Assembly (NCBI GenBank): GCA_037189665.1
Contig: JBBCIV010000038.1
Span: 6,864 to 70,863, forward strand
Direction: 5' to 3'
Length of the DNA: 64,000 nucleotides
Source of the DNA: BPJO01 sp037189665
GTDB taxonomy: Bacteria > Planctomycetota > Phycisphaerae > Tepidisphaerales > Tepidisphaeraceae
Part shown: positions 16,045-24,849 of the stretch, piece after piece
How positions within the stretch are numbered: position 1 is the stretch's first letter
Layout of the letters: every line of letters begins with the position of its first letter
The notes under the pieces: generated by a model
What the model saw: only the letters and a program-made list of their open reading frames with translations
Told to the model about the DNA's origin: nothing
Database searches by the model: none
Translations under genes and position numbers: made by a program

Positions 16045-17580
16045 TCAGGCGGAGGCGGCTTTCGAAAGCTGCGTAAGCATTGTCTGGACCTTGGTGACCA
16101 TCTTCTGGCGGTTCAGCCGCTGGTAGATGCCCAGCGCGGTCAGCAGCATCTGGCGAGCCTTTTTGAAGTCCCGGGCCTTGGCTTTCACCAACCCGAGGTT
16201 CCCATACGCCGCCGCCACCGCGCCGAAGCGGCCGATCTGGTCGTTGAGCGTAACTGCTTTGCGCAGCATGCGTTCGGCGTCGCTCAGCTTGCCTTCGGGG
16301 CTGTTGTAGACCATCAGGCCCAGCACGCCGTAGTCCAACGCCATGCCTTCGATGCGGTTCAGCCGCGTGTTGATCTCCAGCGCCTTGCGGAACACCAGTT
16401 CCGCGTCTCGCGCCTCGCCTCGACGGTGATGGACGAAGCCGATGTTGCCGTAGCAGTCGGCCTCGCGGTCTTCGTTGCCGGGCAGCTTCTTGTACATGAA
16501 CAGGGCCTTGTTGTGATACTTGTGTGCGTCGTCGATCTCGTCGAGCAGTTGGTGCACCAGCCCCAGGTTTGCATAGCCGTCTGCCTCGGCCAGCAGGTCG
16601 TCCTTCTTCTCGGCCTGGTTGATGACGCGGATGAAAATCTTCCTTGCCATGTCCAGCTTGCCGACGGCGCACAGCACCATTGCCTGGCGGGTGAGCGCGT
16701 CCAACTCACTGGGAATGCGGAGCAGCACTGCGTTGATCGCGTCCATGGCGGTGAGGTAGTCGCCGCCCAGGTAGGCCAGCGTTTCGATCTCGCGGTTGCG
16801 GGCGACCAGGTCGTGCGCCTTCGTGCGCTCGCCCGCCAGGAACGTCACCAGCGGCGCGGGCTCGTGCCGGACGTCGAACTGGGCGATGAGCTTGTCCGCC
16901 TTCTCCACTCCGCGTCCGGCCGCAGCTTCGATTCGCCGTATGGCTCGGCGGGCGAGGATGCGCAGGCCTTCCGTCCGTTCGATGACCGTCTGCGACTGGT
17001 TGTGCCGCTCCGCCATTGCCATGATGCCGTTTTCCACTCGCTCGATCAGCGTGTTGTAGTCGATCACCCGCATCTTCCGCCGCGCGGCGAGCAGGAGGCG
17101 GACGGACGCAATGCCGACGATCGAAATGACCATCGCGGTAACGTTCAGCCAGTCGTCAAGGCGATGTTCGAACTTCAGCGACAACACGGCAAACCGGACG
17201 ACCAGCAGCGTCGAGAAAAGGATGAACGACGCGATGAAATATCGGTTGAAACGGCGGATGCGCAATTCAGGATCATGGGTGCGTCGAGTCCGGCAGGCAT
17301 CGAAGTCGACGATCTCCTGCCGTCGAATGCCGGCGCAGGGTTCGCAGACCTTGATCTGATCCTGCTCGATCAACGTGATGCCGGCCGCGCCGCAGTCGGG
17401 GCAGACCGCGACGCCGGCGGGGTGTCGCTCGCGCACTTCCAGGTGCGTGCACGACTCGCACCAATAACGGCCGGAGGAATCGCGAAGCCGTTTGGCTTCG
17501 GAGATGTCCGTGCCACACATGCAGCACGCCTTGCGTGTCGCGGTGACTTCAGATCGTTCGAGATCGTCCAACGCCGACAT
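16045..17580 (-). CDS. Membrane TPR protein with N-terminal zinc-ribbon
   Basis: The 511-residue protein has three parts. Residues about 15-80 hold paired cysteines (CCMCGTD, YWCESC, CPDCG, CEPC), a double zinc ribbon. Two membrane segments follow (ASFILFSTLLVVRFAVL and VTAMVISIVGIASVRLLL). The rest is helical with at least five tetratricopeptide repeats, for example ADGYANLGLVHQLLDEIDDA, ADCYGNIGFVHHRRGEARDA and AAAYGNLGLVKAKARDF. TPRs act as protein-binding scaffolds. The ATG at 17580 is preceded by GGGAG, whereas the ORF upstream reads through low-quality sequence. The partner is unknown; the PDZ protein just downstream is a candidate. Confidence 0.85.
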   Translation of the reverse strand: MSALDDLERSEVTATRKACCMCGTDISEAKRLRDSSGRYWCESCTHLEVRERHPAGVAVCPDCGAAGITLIEQDQIKVCEPCAGIRRQEIVDFDACRTRRTHDPELRIRRFNRYFIASFILFSTLLVVRFAVLSLKFEHRLDDWLNVTAMVISIVGIASVRLLLAARRKMRVIDYNTLIERVENGIMAMAERHNQSQTVIERTEGLRILARRAIRRIEAAAGRGVEKADKLIAQFDVRHEPAPLVTFLAGERTKAHDLVARNREIETLAYLGGDYLTAMDAINAVLLRIPSELDALTRQAMVLCAVGKLDMARKIFIRVINQAEKKDDLLAEADGYANLGLVHQLLDEIDDAHKYHNKALFMYKKLPGNEDREADCYGNIGFVHHRRGEARDAELVFRKALEINTRLNRIEGMALDYGVLGLMVYNSPEGKLSDAERMLRKAVTLNDQIGRFGAVAAAYGNLGLVKAKARDFKKARQMLLTALGIYQRLNRQKMVTKVQTMLTQLSKAASA

Positions 17581-17799
17581 GAATGTGTGCTCCCGCGCAC
17601 TGCGATGCCCGTCCTGCCGTTCGCCGCGGGTGCCCAGCCCGCGTCCGGCGTCTCGTTGTGCCCGTACGCCGTGATCCACCGCCAATATAGCGAACGCGAT
17701 CGGATATGGCGCGAAAATCTGTCGCGTGCCGGATCGGTTGCGACAACGTGGAACTCACGAATTGCTTGAACGGATTTTATCGGATGCGACGGCCTTCGA

Positions 17800-18870
17800 T
17801 CAGGCGGAGCACAGCTCGATCAGGTGGGCGGCGTTCTGTTGCAGCCACGCCACCTTGCGGACGACCATGTTCAGGAACAGCGCCCCGTCCATACGCGCGA
17901 ACGTGCCGTTGGCGGCGATCGGGAAGACCGCCTCGGCGATCAGCGCCTCGATCATCAGCCACGGGATGGTCGCCACCTCGGCCTCGCTCAGCAGCACCAC
18001 CTCGTCATAACCCTTGAGGAACCGGCGAAAGCGGGTTTCGTCCACCTGCTCCGGCCATTTATTCAGGTCTTCGTCACCGCCGAGGATGGAGAACTGAAGG
18101 GCGCCGTTGGCGATGTCGAGGATGCGCGGCAGCAGGCGGGCGGAGTCGTAGTCGATCACCGCGACGACGCGATTATCGCGGAAGAGCATATTCCCCGGGT
18201 GCCAGTCGCCATGGATGATCTGCTTTGGCCACGACTCGATGCCGCACCGGTCGACCGTGCTGGCGGCGTGGTTGTAGCTCTGCAGGAGATACGTGCAGAC
18301 CTCCATGATGCCCGGCGCGCTGGCGAGCGTCTTCGGAATCTGCCGCAGGCCGGCTTCGACCGACGGAGCCATGTGATAGCTGCCGGCGGGGGGCGAGTAC
18401 TGCGATTGGAACGTCTCCAGCAGCTTGTGATACAGCGCGAGGATGCGGCCGGAATCGAAGGTGGCCTCGAGCGTTTGGGGGTAGTTCTGACCGGGGATGT
18501 ACTCGAACAGCTCGTAAATCCCACCTCGCCATTGCAGCAGCGAGTTGTTGTCCTTCTTCGTGCCGATGAGGTGGGGCAGCGGGAACTGCTTGTTCATCAG
18601 CTGCAGTTGGATCTGATGGCAGAAGGCGACCTTGAACGCGTCGTCGCGCCCGCGGGCACGACGCTTGAGGAGGTACTTGCCGTGCTCCGCCACCACCGCC
18701 AGCTTCGGCGCCTTGCGCGAGCCGCGCGGGAACTCGACGATCGAATCGATGATCCCGATGTCGAAGTGCGACATCACGACCGCCAGTTCTTCCACGCCGA
18801 ATTTCTCGCGGCCTTCAGGATTACGCGGCTCGGCCGGGTTCGAGGAAATGGAGGCGGACGGTTGATCCAT
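17800..18870 (-). CDS. Aminoglycoside phosphotransferase-family (APH/HomoK-like) kinase
   Basis: The 356-residue protein has the protein-kinase-like APH fold: a nucleotide-binding N lobe with YLLKRRARGRDD, a hinge segment (YELFEYIPGQNY), the catalytic loop IIHGDWHPGNMLF and the metal-binding VAVIDYDSARLLPRILDIANG. The HGD..PGN and DYD motifs are intact, so it should be active. The family phosphorylates small molecules such as sugars, choline, homoserine or antibiotics; CotS- and YcfN-like members are close in layout. The substrate is not evident and resistance should not be assumed. It is transcribed divergently from the isochorismatase-family gene, with 101 bases between them. Confidence 0.85.
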   Translation of the reverse strand: MDQPSASISSNPAEPRNPEGREKFGVEELAVVMSHFDIGIIDSIVEFPRGSRKAPKLAVVAEHGKYLLKRRARGRDDAFKVAFCHQIQLQLMNKQFPLPHLIGTKKDNNSLLQWRGGIYELFEYIPGQNYPQTLEATFDSGRILALYHKLLETFQSQYSPPAGSYHMAPSVEAGLRQIPKTLASAPGIMEVCTYLLQSYNHAASTVDRCGIESWPKQIIHGDWHPGNMLFRDNRVVAVIDYDSARLLPRILDIANGALQFSILGGDEDLNKWPEQVDETRFRRFLKGYDEVVLLSEAEVATIPWLMIEALIAEAVFPIAANGTFARMDGALFLNMVVRKVAWLQQNAAHLIELCSA

Positions 18871-18971
18871 AAAAGAGATGCCGTGAGTTTAGTCCCGGAG
18901 AAAGGTTATGCAAAAGCTGTCCGCCCGCCGGTCCTGATCCGACGGACGAAGTGTAGCCCTATCATAACGAC

Positions 18972-19538
18972 ATGGCGAACGAGCGAAACGTCGATGCCCT
19001 GTTGATCATCGACGTGATCAACGATCTCGATTTCCCCGGCGGGGAACGAATCCTGCCTTGGGCGCGCCGGATGGCGTTCAACTTAGCGCCGATCGCACAA
19101 CAACTCCGGCGAAAAGGCGTGCCGGTCATCTACGTCAACGACAATTTCGGCCACTGGCGAAGCAATTTCGGTGACGTGTTCAACCACTGCACGCGCGCCG
19201 GCGCCAGGGGCGCGGAGATCGCGCGGGCGCTGAAGCCCGATCCGCAGGACTACTTCGTGCTCAAGCCAAAGCAGTCGGCGTTCTTCGCGACGTCGCTCGT
19301 CCCGCTGTTGTCGCATCTGGGCACGCGTCGGTTGGTGATGGCCGGGATCGCAACGAACCTGTGCGTGGCGTTCAGCGCACACGATGCCCACATGCATGAT
19401 TTCAAGGTTATCATCCTGAGCGACTGCTGCGCCGCGGAGTCCGACGAGGACCACAATCTATCGCTCGACCAAATGAAGCGGTTCCTCGATATCCGCATCT
19501 GCCGGGCCGATGAGCTAAACGACGAACTGGAAAAATAG
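18972..19538 (+). CDS. Isochorismatase-family cysteine hydrolase
   Basis: The 188-residue protein has the fold and catalytic triad of isochorismatase-like hydrolases: Asp14 in LLIIDVINDL, a Lys in FVLKPKQSAF and a Cys in MAGIATNLCV. The metal-ligand-like FDFPGGE region is present as LDFPGGERILPWA. Members hydrolyse amides such as nicotinamide, ureidoacrylate or N-carbamoyl compounds, and the isochorismatase function is rare. The reaction here is unknown. No start other than the ATG at 18972 fits. It is read away from the APH-type kinase. Confidence 0.9.
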   Translation: MANERNVDALLIIDVINDLDFPGGERILPWARRMAFNLAPIAQQLRRKGVPVIYVNDNFGHWRSNFGDVFNHCTRAGARGAEIARALKPDPQDYFVLKPKQSAFFATSLVPLLSHLGTRRLVMAGIATNLCVAFSAHDAHMHDFKVIILSDCCAAESDEDHNLSLDQMKRFLDIRICRADELNDELEK

Positions 19539-19649
19539 CTTGAAAAGACCAGTTTTGGTTCTTTTCTTGAACTATCCATCTTACTGGTATACGCTCCGCC
19601 TGTTGTTTTCGCGGAGGCGGCCACGCAGAAGTATGCGAAATATGCTCAG

Positions 19650-20705
19650 GTGCTCGAAGCGCGGATTCGCAAGGGAGACTACGCCGCGCGGGATCTGCCG
19701 ACCGAGCGCGAATTGGCGGACGAGGTGGGCGTCTCTCGCATGACCGCTCGGCGGGCGTTGCTGGAATTGATGGACAAGGGCCTGCTGGTCCGCAAGCCTC
19801 GCGGCCGAATAGCGATCAACCACGACTACGCCAATACCGCCGACCAACTCCGCATCGCGTTTCTCGGGCCGGCATTCAGCTCTGCGGATTTCGAAGCCTG
19901 GCGGTTTGCAGTGCACCGCAGTTCGTCCAAGTTCAACGCGATCGTCCGAAACATCGATTACGTCCACTGGAACGATCCGATCGTGCCCCAGACGCTGGCG
20001 GCGTTCGACGGGGTGTTTTTGGTGATGAGCGCTGAACCGCTTCCCGATGCGGTGCTGGAATGGTTCGGCCGGGCGCGGAACCTCGTTGTCGTGGGCAGCG
20101 ATCTGGCCGATCACGGCGTGCCGTCGGTCCGGATGTTGCCGCCAAATTGCGTGCAGCAGTTGGCGGATCATCTTTACGCGCTGGGTCACCGGAAGATCGA
20201 CTGTCTGAACGTCCAACCCCACGACTACGGCATCCGGCCGCGGCTCGAACACTGGTCGCTCTGGCAACGACTACACAAGGTTGATGGCCGGCTGATCGAC
20301 GATCCGGTGCAGCACGGCACTTTCACGGCCCCGAAAGCTCACGCGGTCATGAAACGCCTGCTCGACGCCGGCCAATTCGACGCCACCGGCCTCGTCTGCA
20401 TCACCGATGATGCCGCCATCGGCGCCATCCGCGCCCTCTACGACGCGGGGCTGAAAATCGGCACGGACGTGTCGGTCTGCTCGGTGGAGGCGGGGGTGTT
20501 CGGGGCATTGCACATCCCGTCACGCACGATGCTGAGCCCACCCGAGCCGGGGCCGTACCTCGAAGCCTGCTTCGATTGGTTTTCCCGTCGTGGCGAGGCC
20601 TGGGCTGGCCCGTTGCTGCTTGAGCCGGCAAATATCCCCCTGTTCCAAGGGGAATCAACCGGCCCGGCACCTGCGACCACCAAAGTGCAACACGGCGGGC
20701 GCTAG
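19650..20705 (+). CDS. GntR-type HTH regulator with LacI-like ligand-binding domain
   Basis: The protein has an N-terminal GntR winged helix (LPTERELADEVGVSRMTARRALLELMDKGLLVRKPRGR) and a periplasmic-binding-protein-like effector domain as in LacI/AraR regulators. Such hybrids repress sugar genes and release DNA on binding a sugar. In frame, nine codons before the GTG at 19650 encode TQKYAKYAQ, matching the conserved first helix of GntR proteins, yet no ATG, GTG or TTG precedes them closely. A GGAGG at 19613-19617 lies five bases before an ACG at 19623, which could be the true start. The gene directly precedes the clan GH-A hydrolase and probably controls it. Confidence 0.88.
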   Translation: MLEARIRKGDYAARDLPTERELADEVGVSRMTARRALLELMDKGLLVRKPRGRIAINHDYANTADQLRIAFLGPAFSSADFEAWRFAVHRSSSKFNAIVRNIDYVHWNDPIVPQTLAAFDGVFLVMSAEPLPDAVLEWFGRARNLVVVGSDLADHGVPSVRMLPPNCVQQLADHLYALGHRKIDCLNVQPHDYGIRPRLEHWSLWQRLHKVDGRLIDDPVQHGTFTAPKAHAVMKRLLDAGQFDATGLVCITDDAAIGAIRALYDAGLKIGTDVSVCSVEAGVFGALHIPSRTMLSPPEPGPYLEACFDWFSRRGEAWAGPLLLEPANIPLFQGESTGPAPATTKVQHGGR

Positions 20706-20817
20706 CTAAGTCAGGCCGCAGGGCCAGAGGAGCAACGGAGGCAGCGTGTTTTGGGAATATCTGATCATCACTGCAATTGTTGCGGAAACGGTTCTCTTGT
20801 GTGTTGAAGGAATACGT

Positions 20818-22563
20818 ATGGACATCGATGTCAGGTCGAAGAACCACTCCAGCCCATGGGGGATCGCCTCGGGGGCGGAAGACGCGGGGAGGTATCCGGA
20901 GTTCAATCCCATGTTGCGCGACGCGGGCGTCACGTGGCTTCGCTATTTCCCGGAGTGGACGACGATCCAGCCGAACGAGGGGGAGTGGGACTGGACGTTT
21001 TCCGATGCGTTCGTGGCTGACGCACGGCAGAACGGCATCACGCTGGCGGGGACGTTTATCTACTTTGCCAAGTGGTCGTCGTCGGAGCCGGGCAACACAC
21101 GTCGCTTTCCGGTGGGAGATATGAAGTACTGGCGCGACTACGTCCGAGAGGTGTCGTCGCGTTACAGAGACGAAATCCAGTATTGGGAAGTCTGGAACGA
21201 GCCGAACTCGCCGGCGTTCAACCAGCGCGGCACGCCCGGTGACTACGCGGCCATGGTTCGAGCGGCTTACGAAGAGGCCAGGAAGGCCAACCCGAAGGCG
21301 AAGGTCGGCATCGGCGTGGCGGCGTTCGACCTGCACTGGCTGGAGCAGGTCATCAAGGCCGGCGCCGCCGGGCACTTCGATTACGTGTGCGTGCATCCGT
21401 ACAACAACGTCGGGCTGGTGTTCGGCAGCGAGCAGAGCTTTCTCGGGCTGGCCGGCAGCGTGCGGAAGATGCTCGCCTCCAACGGCCAGCGAGCCGACAT
21501 CGAAATCTGGATGTCGGAAATCGGCCTCACGACCACCGCCGATCCGGCGAAGCTGGCGCGCCAGGCGGAAGCCCTCGCGAAGGCCTACGTGTTGGGCATC
21601 GCGCAGGGGTTTGACAAGGTGTTCTGGTTCGAGGCGATGGGCCCGAAGTACGGCGAGGGCGTCCACGCGATCATTGCTGATGACGGCACGCAGTACCCCG
21701 CCTACGACGCGTTCAAGGCGATGACGGCGGCGCTCGGGCCGACGCCGAGGTACCTGGGATGGCTGAACCTGGGCGAGAGCAGCTACGGCTTCGTCTTCGA
21801 TACTGGCGCCGGCCCGGCGCTGGCGATCTGGGCGGCGAAGCCGGGCGCGAAGGCGACCTTCGGCGCGAGCGTCACCGCCATCGATATCATCGGCCGGGCC
21901 AGTTCGCATGCGGCCAACGCGCCGGTCGAACTGGGGACGGCGCCGATCTTCATCAAAGGCATTCCTTGCGAACTCGTCGAGCAGGCGAAGCGGAACAAGC
22001 CCGTCCGCTTTCCCTGGGTGGCGGACTATTCGACCGCCGAGATGGTCGTCGCTCGGCTGGGCGAGACGAACGATGAACGCGGCCTGCGTCAGGGAAATAA
22101 CGATCCGCGCGCCGACGGCCTGACCGTCCCCGGCACGTTCAAAGGCGAGGGCTATCGCAGGACCGATCTCGTCAACGCTCGGCCGTTCATCTACTTCGAG
22201 GTTGATCCGAGCTTCATGGGCTGGGGCGATCGCGAGTGCGAGATCACCGTCGTCGCCCGGCGCGCCGATCCGAGTCGGCCGTCGACGATGACGGTCGTCT
22301 ACGAATCCGAAACCGGCTACCACGAGTACGGCCGGCGCACGTTCTTTCCCGGGATGAACCGCGAAAGCATGTACGAATCCGAAGCCCACCGTATTCCCGA
22401 ACTGTGGTATCTCCCGCCCGGAGAGGCGTGGCACGAGCACACCTGGCATATTTCCGATGCCCGCTTCATCGGCAAATGGGGATGGACATTCCAGATCAAC
22501 GTCGAAATGTCGGCCGGCGATGTCTGGGTGAAGGAAGTGCGCGTGCGACGGGTGAAGAAATAG
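20818..22563 (+). CDS. Clan GH-A glycoside hydrolase (GH39/GH5-like)
   Basis: The 581-residue protein begins with a TIM-barrel of clan GH-A (WLRYFPEWTTIQP, then GITLAGTFIY). Glu128 in YWEVWNEPNSP is the acid/base and Glu234 in IWMSEIGLTT the nucleophile. Residues about 300-580 form beta-sandwich domains, the last resembling a carbohydrate-binding or jelly-roll module. The nearest family by motif is GH39 or a GH5-like group, so beta-xylosidase, alpha-iduronidase-like or related activity is possible. No signal peptide is present from the ATG at 20818, which has GAAGGAA before it. A GTG at 20746 would add a hydrophobic lead, but without a ribosome-binding site. The sialate esterase follows 27 bases later. 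Confidence 0.85.
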   Translation: MDIDVRSKNHSSPWGIASGAEDAGRYPEFNPMLRDAGVTWLRYFPEWTTIQPNEGEWDWTFSDAFVADARQNGITLAGTFIYFAKWSSSEPGNTRRFPVGDMKYWRDYVREVSSRYRDEIQYWEVWNEPNSPAFNQRGTPGDYAAMVRAAYEEARKANPKAKVGIGVAAFDLHWLEQVIKAGAAGHFDYVCVHPYNNVGLVFGSEQSFLGLAGSVRKMLASNGQRADIEIWMSEIGLTTTADPAKLARQAEALAKAYVLGIAQGFDKVFWFEAMGPKYGEGVHAIIADDGTQYPAYDAFKAMTAALGPTPRYLGWLNLGESSYGFVFDTGAGPALAIWAAKPGAKATFGASVTAIDIIGRASSHAANAPVELGTAPIFIKGIPCELVEQAKRNKPVRFPWVADYSTAEMVVARLGETNDERGLRQGNNDPRADGLTVPGTFKGEGYRRTDLVNARPFIYFEVDPSFMGWGDRECEITVVARRADPSRPSTMTVVYESETGYHEYGRRTFFPGMNRESMYESEAHRIPELWYLPPGEAWHEHTWHISDARFIGKWGWTFQINVEMSAGDVWVKEVRVRRVKK

Positions 22564-22590
22564 CGGTGGCGGAAAGGCGGACTGCGCGCG

Positions 22591-24756
22591 ATGTTACGAA
22601 TCCAGTTGCTATGCATTCTCGTTGCAATAATCGGCTACGGCGCGGCCGCCTGCGCCGCAGCGCCGGCGAGCGTGTTGCGCCTGCCCGCCATCCTCAGCGA
22701 CAACATGGTGCTGCAGCAGGGCAAGCCGCTGAAGATCTGGGGCTGGGCCGCGCCGGATCAGACGGTGACCGTTTCCATTGCCGGCCAAACCCGTTCGGCC
22801 AACGCCGATGCGGCCGGCAAGTGGGGGGTGACGCTCGACCCGCTCGCCCCCGGCGACGCCATCGAGAGGGCCGTCCGGACGGCCGACAGCCCGATCGTGG
22901 TGAGGAACATCCTCGTCGGCGAGGTGTGGGTTTGCGCAGGTCAGTCGAACATGCAGATGACCACGCGCGAGATCGACAACGCCGTTGCCGAGATCAAGGC
23001 GGCGGAATTGCCCTTGATTCGCCTCTTCAACACCGCGTTCCACGCTCCCGAGCAACCGGCCGACGACGTCGAGGGGAAATGGCTGATCTGCACGCCCCAA
23101 ACCGCCGCCGATTTCTCGGCGGTGGCGTACCTGTTCGGCCGGGAGGTTCACCAGGTGACCAAACTGCCGGTCGGCCTCATCCGCGCCGCCCAGGGCGCGA
23201 CGGCGGCGGAGAGCTGGATCAGCGACGAGGCGCTGGCCGCCGAGCCGATTCTCGAAGCGATCTGCTATCGCAAAAAGACGATGGTGAAGGATACCAAGGG
23301 TTGGGACCCACACCTGCCCGCCGGGCTGTTCAACGGCAAGATCGCGCCGCTGACGCGGTTCGGCATTCGCGGCGTCGTCTGGTATCAAGGCGAGACCAAC
23401 GGTAACAGGGCGTTTCAATATCGAACGCTGTTTCCGCTGCTGATCCACGACTGGCGAAAAGCGTGGGGCGAAGATGTTCCGTTCTACTTCGTCCAGCTCG
23501 CTGGCCACTTCAAGGCCGCCCCCGAGCCGGCGAACGAGCCATGGGCGGAGCTGCGCGAGGCGCAATCGCTCGCGCTCTCGTTGCCCAATACCGGCATGGC
23601 AGTGGCGATCGACGTGGGCGACGCGAAAAACATTCACCCGACCAATAAGCAGGCCGTCGCGCACCGGTTGGCGCGCGTGGCGTTGGCGAAGACCTACGGA
23701 CAGAACATCGTCTATTCCGGCCCGACGTTTCGCGAGATGGCGGTCGAAGGGCCTGCCATTCGTATTCGATTCAATCACGCCGACGGCGGGCTGAAGGCGG
23801 CGGAAGGCGGGGCACTCAAGCGGTTTGCCATCGCGGGCGCGGATCAGAAATTCGTCTGGGCGAATGCGGTCATCGATGGCGACAGCGTGCTCATCAGCAA
23901 CCCAAAAGTGCCCCAGCCGGTCGCGGTGCGATACGCCTGGGCGAACAACCCCGAGGGGTGCAATCTGGTGAACGGTGCCGGCCTGCCCGCCAGCCCATTT
24001 CGCACAGACGAATGGCCGGGCGTGACGGAGCAGGCTCACCTGGTGAAGCCCGAGGTGCTGGCCGCGTGGAAGGCCAATCCGGTGCCGCCGGCGCGCAAGC
24101 CGAATCCGTATCTCGATCCGCCGAGTGCGGGCGTGACTGGCAACACGCTTGATGTGAAAATTGGCGATGCTATCGAGCGTACGTGGGACGATGTTCGTGC
24201 CGATGGCTATCGCGACGGACCCAAGCAAGCCGTCTTGCAGAACGGGGAAACGCGTATCTGGCTGCCGTACGGTCGGGGGGCGGGGATCTATTACGAACTG
24301 GCGAACGCCCGTTTGTCCGACCCGGTTCCCGGCTTGCCGCCGGCGTTGCTCGTGGAGGAAGGAACGGCGTCGTCGGCCTCGGTGGTGCTGAAACTGAAGT
24401 TCGACAAGCCGATTGGCGGTTTCCGCCTCCAGTGCGGCCCGGCCATCTTCCGGCCGGCCGGCGCGGTGGCGGGGGTGGAGTACAGCACTGATGGCCAGGC
24501 GTGGAAGCCGCTCGCGCAGACGGATCGCGCCGGCCAGATTGATCGCTTCGCCGACCCCGACAAAGCCAGGGCCGCCGGCCTGTCGGCGACGGACCTCTAC
24601 TTGCGTTTCTACGTCCGCGGAAAAACGAATGCAGACGAGATCGCCCCTGACACCACCTTTCGCCTTCGCCTTGGCGGCGATCCGATGTGGGGTGACGCCG
24701 CCCAGACTTTCTTCAACGCCCAAGCCCAGCTGTTCGTCACGCCTGCTGGAAAATAA
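22591..24756 (+). CDS. Secreted sialate O-acetylesterase-family carbohydrate esterase
   Basis: The 721-residue protein has a signal peptide (LLCILVAIIGYGAAACAAAPA) and an N-terminal beta domain (LPAILSDNMVLQQGKPLKIWGWA). The SGNH-type esterase domain has Ser119 in VCAGQSNMQM, the WYQGETNG block and the D/H pair in DVGDAKNIHP (His349). The last 230 residues add another beta-rich domain (GGFRLQCGPAIF and VEYSTDGQAWKPL). The family removes O-acetyl groups from sialic acids or, in environmental bacteria, from plant and algal glycans. It is in one operon with the upstream hydrolase and probably with the GH116-type gene after it. Confidence 0.92.
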   Translation: MLRIQLLCILVAIIGYGAAACAAAPASVLRLPAILSDNMVLQQGKPLKIWGWAAPDQTVTVSIAGQTRSANADAAGKWGVTLDPLAPGDAIERAVRTADSPIVVRNILVGEVWVCAGQSNMQMTTREIDNAVAEIKAAELPLIRLFNTAFHAPEQPADDVEGKWLICTPQTAADFSAVAYLFGREVHQVTKLPVGLIRAAQGATAAESWISDEALAAEPILEAICYRKKTMVKDTKGWDPHLPAGLFNGKIAPLTRFGIRGVVWYQGETNGNRAFQYRTLFPLLIHDWRKAWGEDVPFYFVQLAGHFKAAPEPANEPWAELREAQSLALSLPNTGMAVAIDVGDAKNIHPTNKQAVAHRLARVALAKTYGQNIVYSGPTFREMAVEGPAIRIRFNHADGGLKAAEGGALKRFAIAGADQKFVWANAVIDGDSVLISNPKVPQPVAVRYAWANNPEGCNLVNGAGLPASPFRTDEWPGVTEQAHLVKPEVLAAWKANPVPPARKPNPYLDPPSAGVTGNTLDVKIGDAIERTWDDVRADGYRDGPKQAVLQNGETRIWLPYGRGAGIYYELANARLSDPVPGLPPALLVEEGTASSASVVLKLKFDKPIGGFRLQCGPAIFRPAGAVAGVEYSTDGQAWKPLAQTDRAGQIDRFADPDKARAAGLSATDLYLRFYVRGKTNADEIAPDTTFRLRLGGDPMWGDAAQTFFNAQAQLFVTPAGK

Positions 24757-24818
24757 GGTCAGCTAAACCCTCAGGGAGAACAATCTTGCTTCGCCTTCGG
24801 ACGGCCGTTAACATGTTT

Positions 24819-24832
24819 CGTGTAGTTACACG
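24819..24832. promoter_or_regulatory. Perfect palindrome, candidate operator of the GH116-type gene
   Basis: CGTGTAGTTACACG is a 6-bp inverted repeat around GT, ending 17 bases before the GH116-type ATG. Its size and position suit binding by a dimeric LacI or GntR regulator, and both types are encoded nearby (19650, 27326). No second copy of the full sequence was noticed in the window. Confidence 0.45.
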
Positions 24833-24849
24833 ATAAGGAAAAATCAGTC

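Noticed and set aside
17800..18870. Antibiotic resistance gene
   Set aside because: The APH fold is shared by many metabolic kinases and nothing in the context indicates resistance.
22609..24723. 704-codon minus-strand ORF opposite the sialate esterase
   Set aside because: The + strand frame has all esterase motifs and a signal peptide; this is its complement.
24757..24849. Riboswitch before the GH116-type gene
   Set aside because: Only a short palindrome is present in 93 bases; no known riboswitch core is seen.
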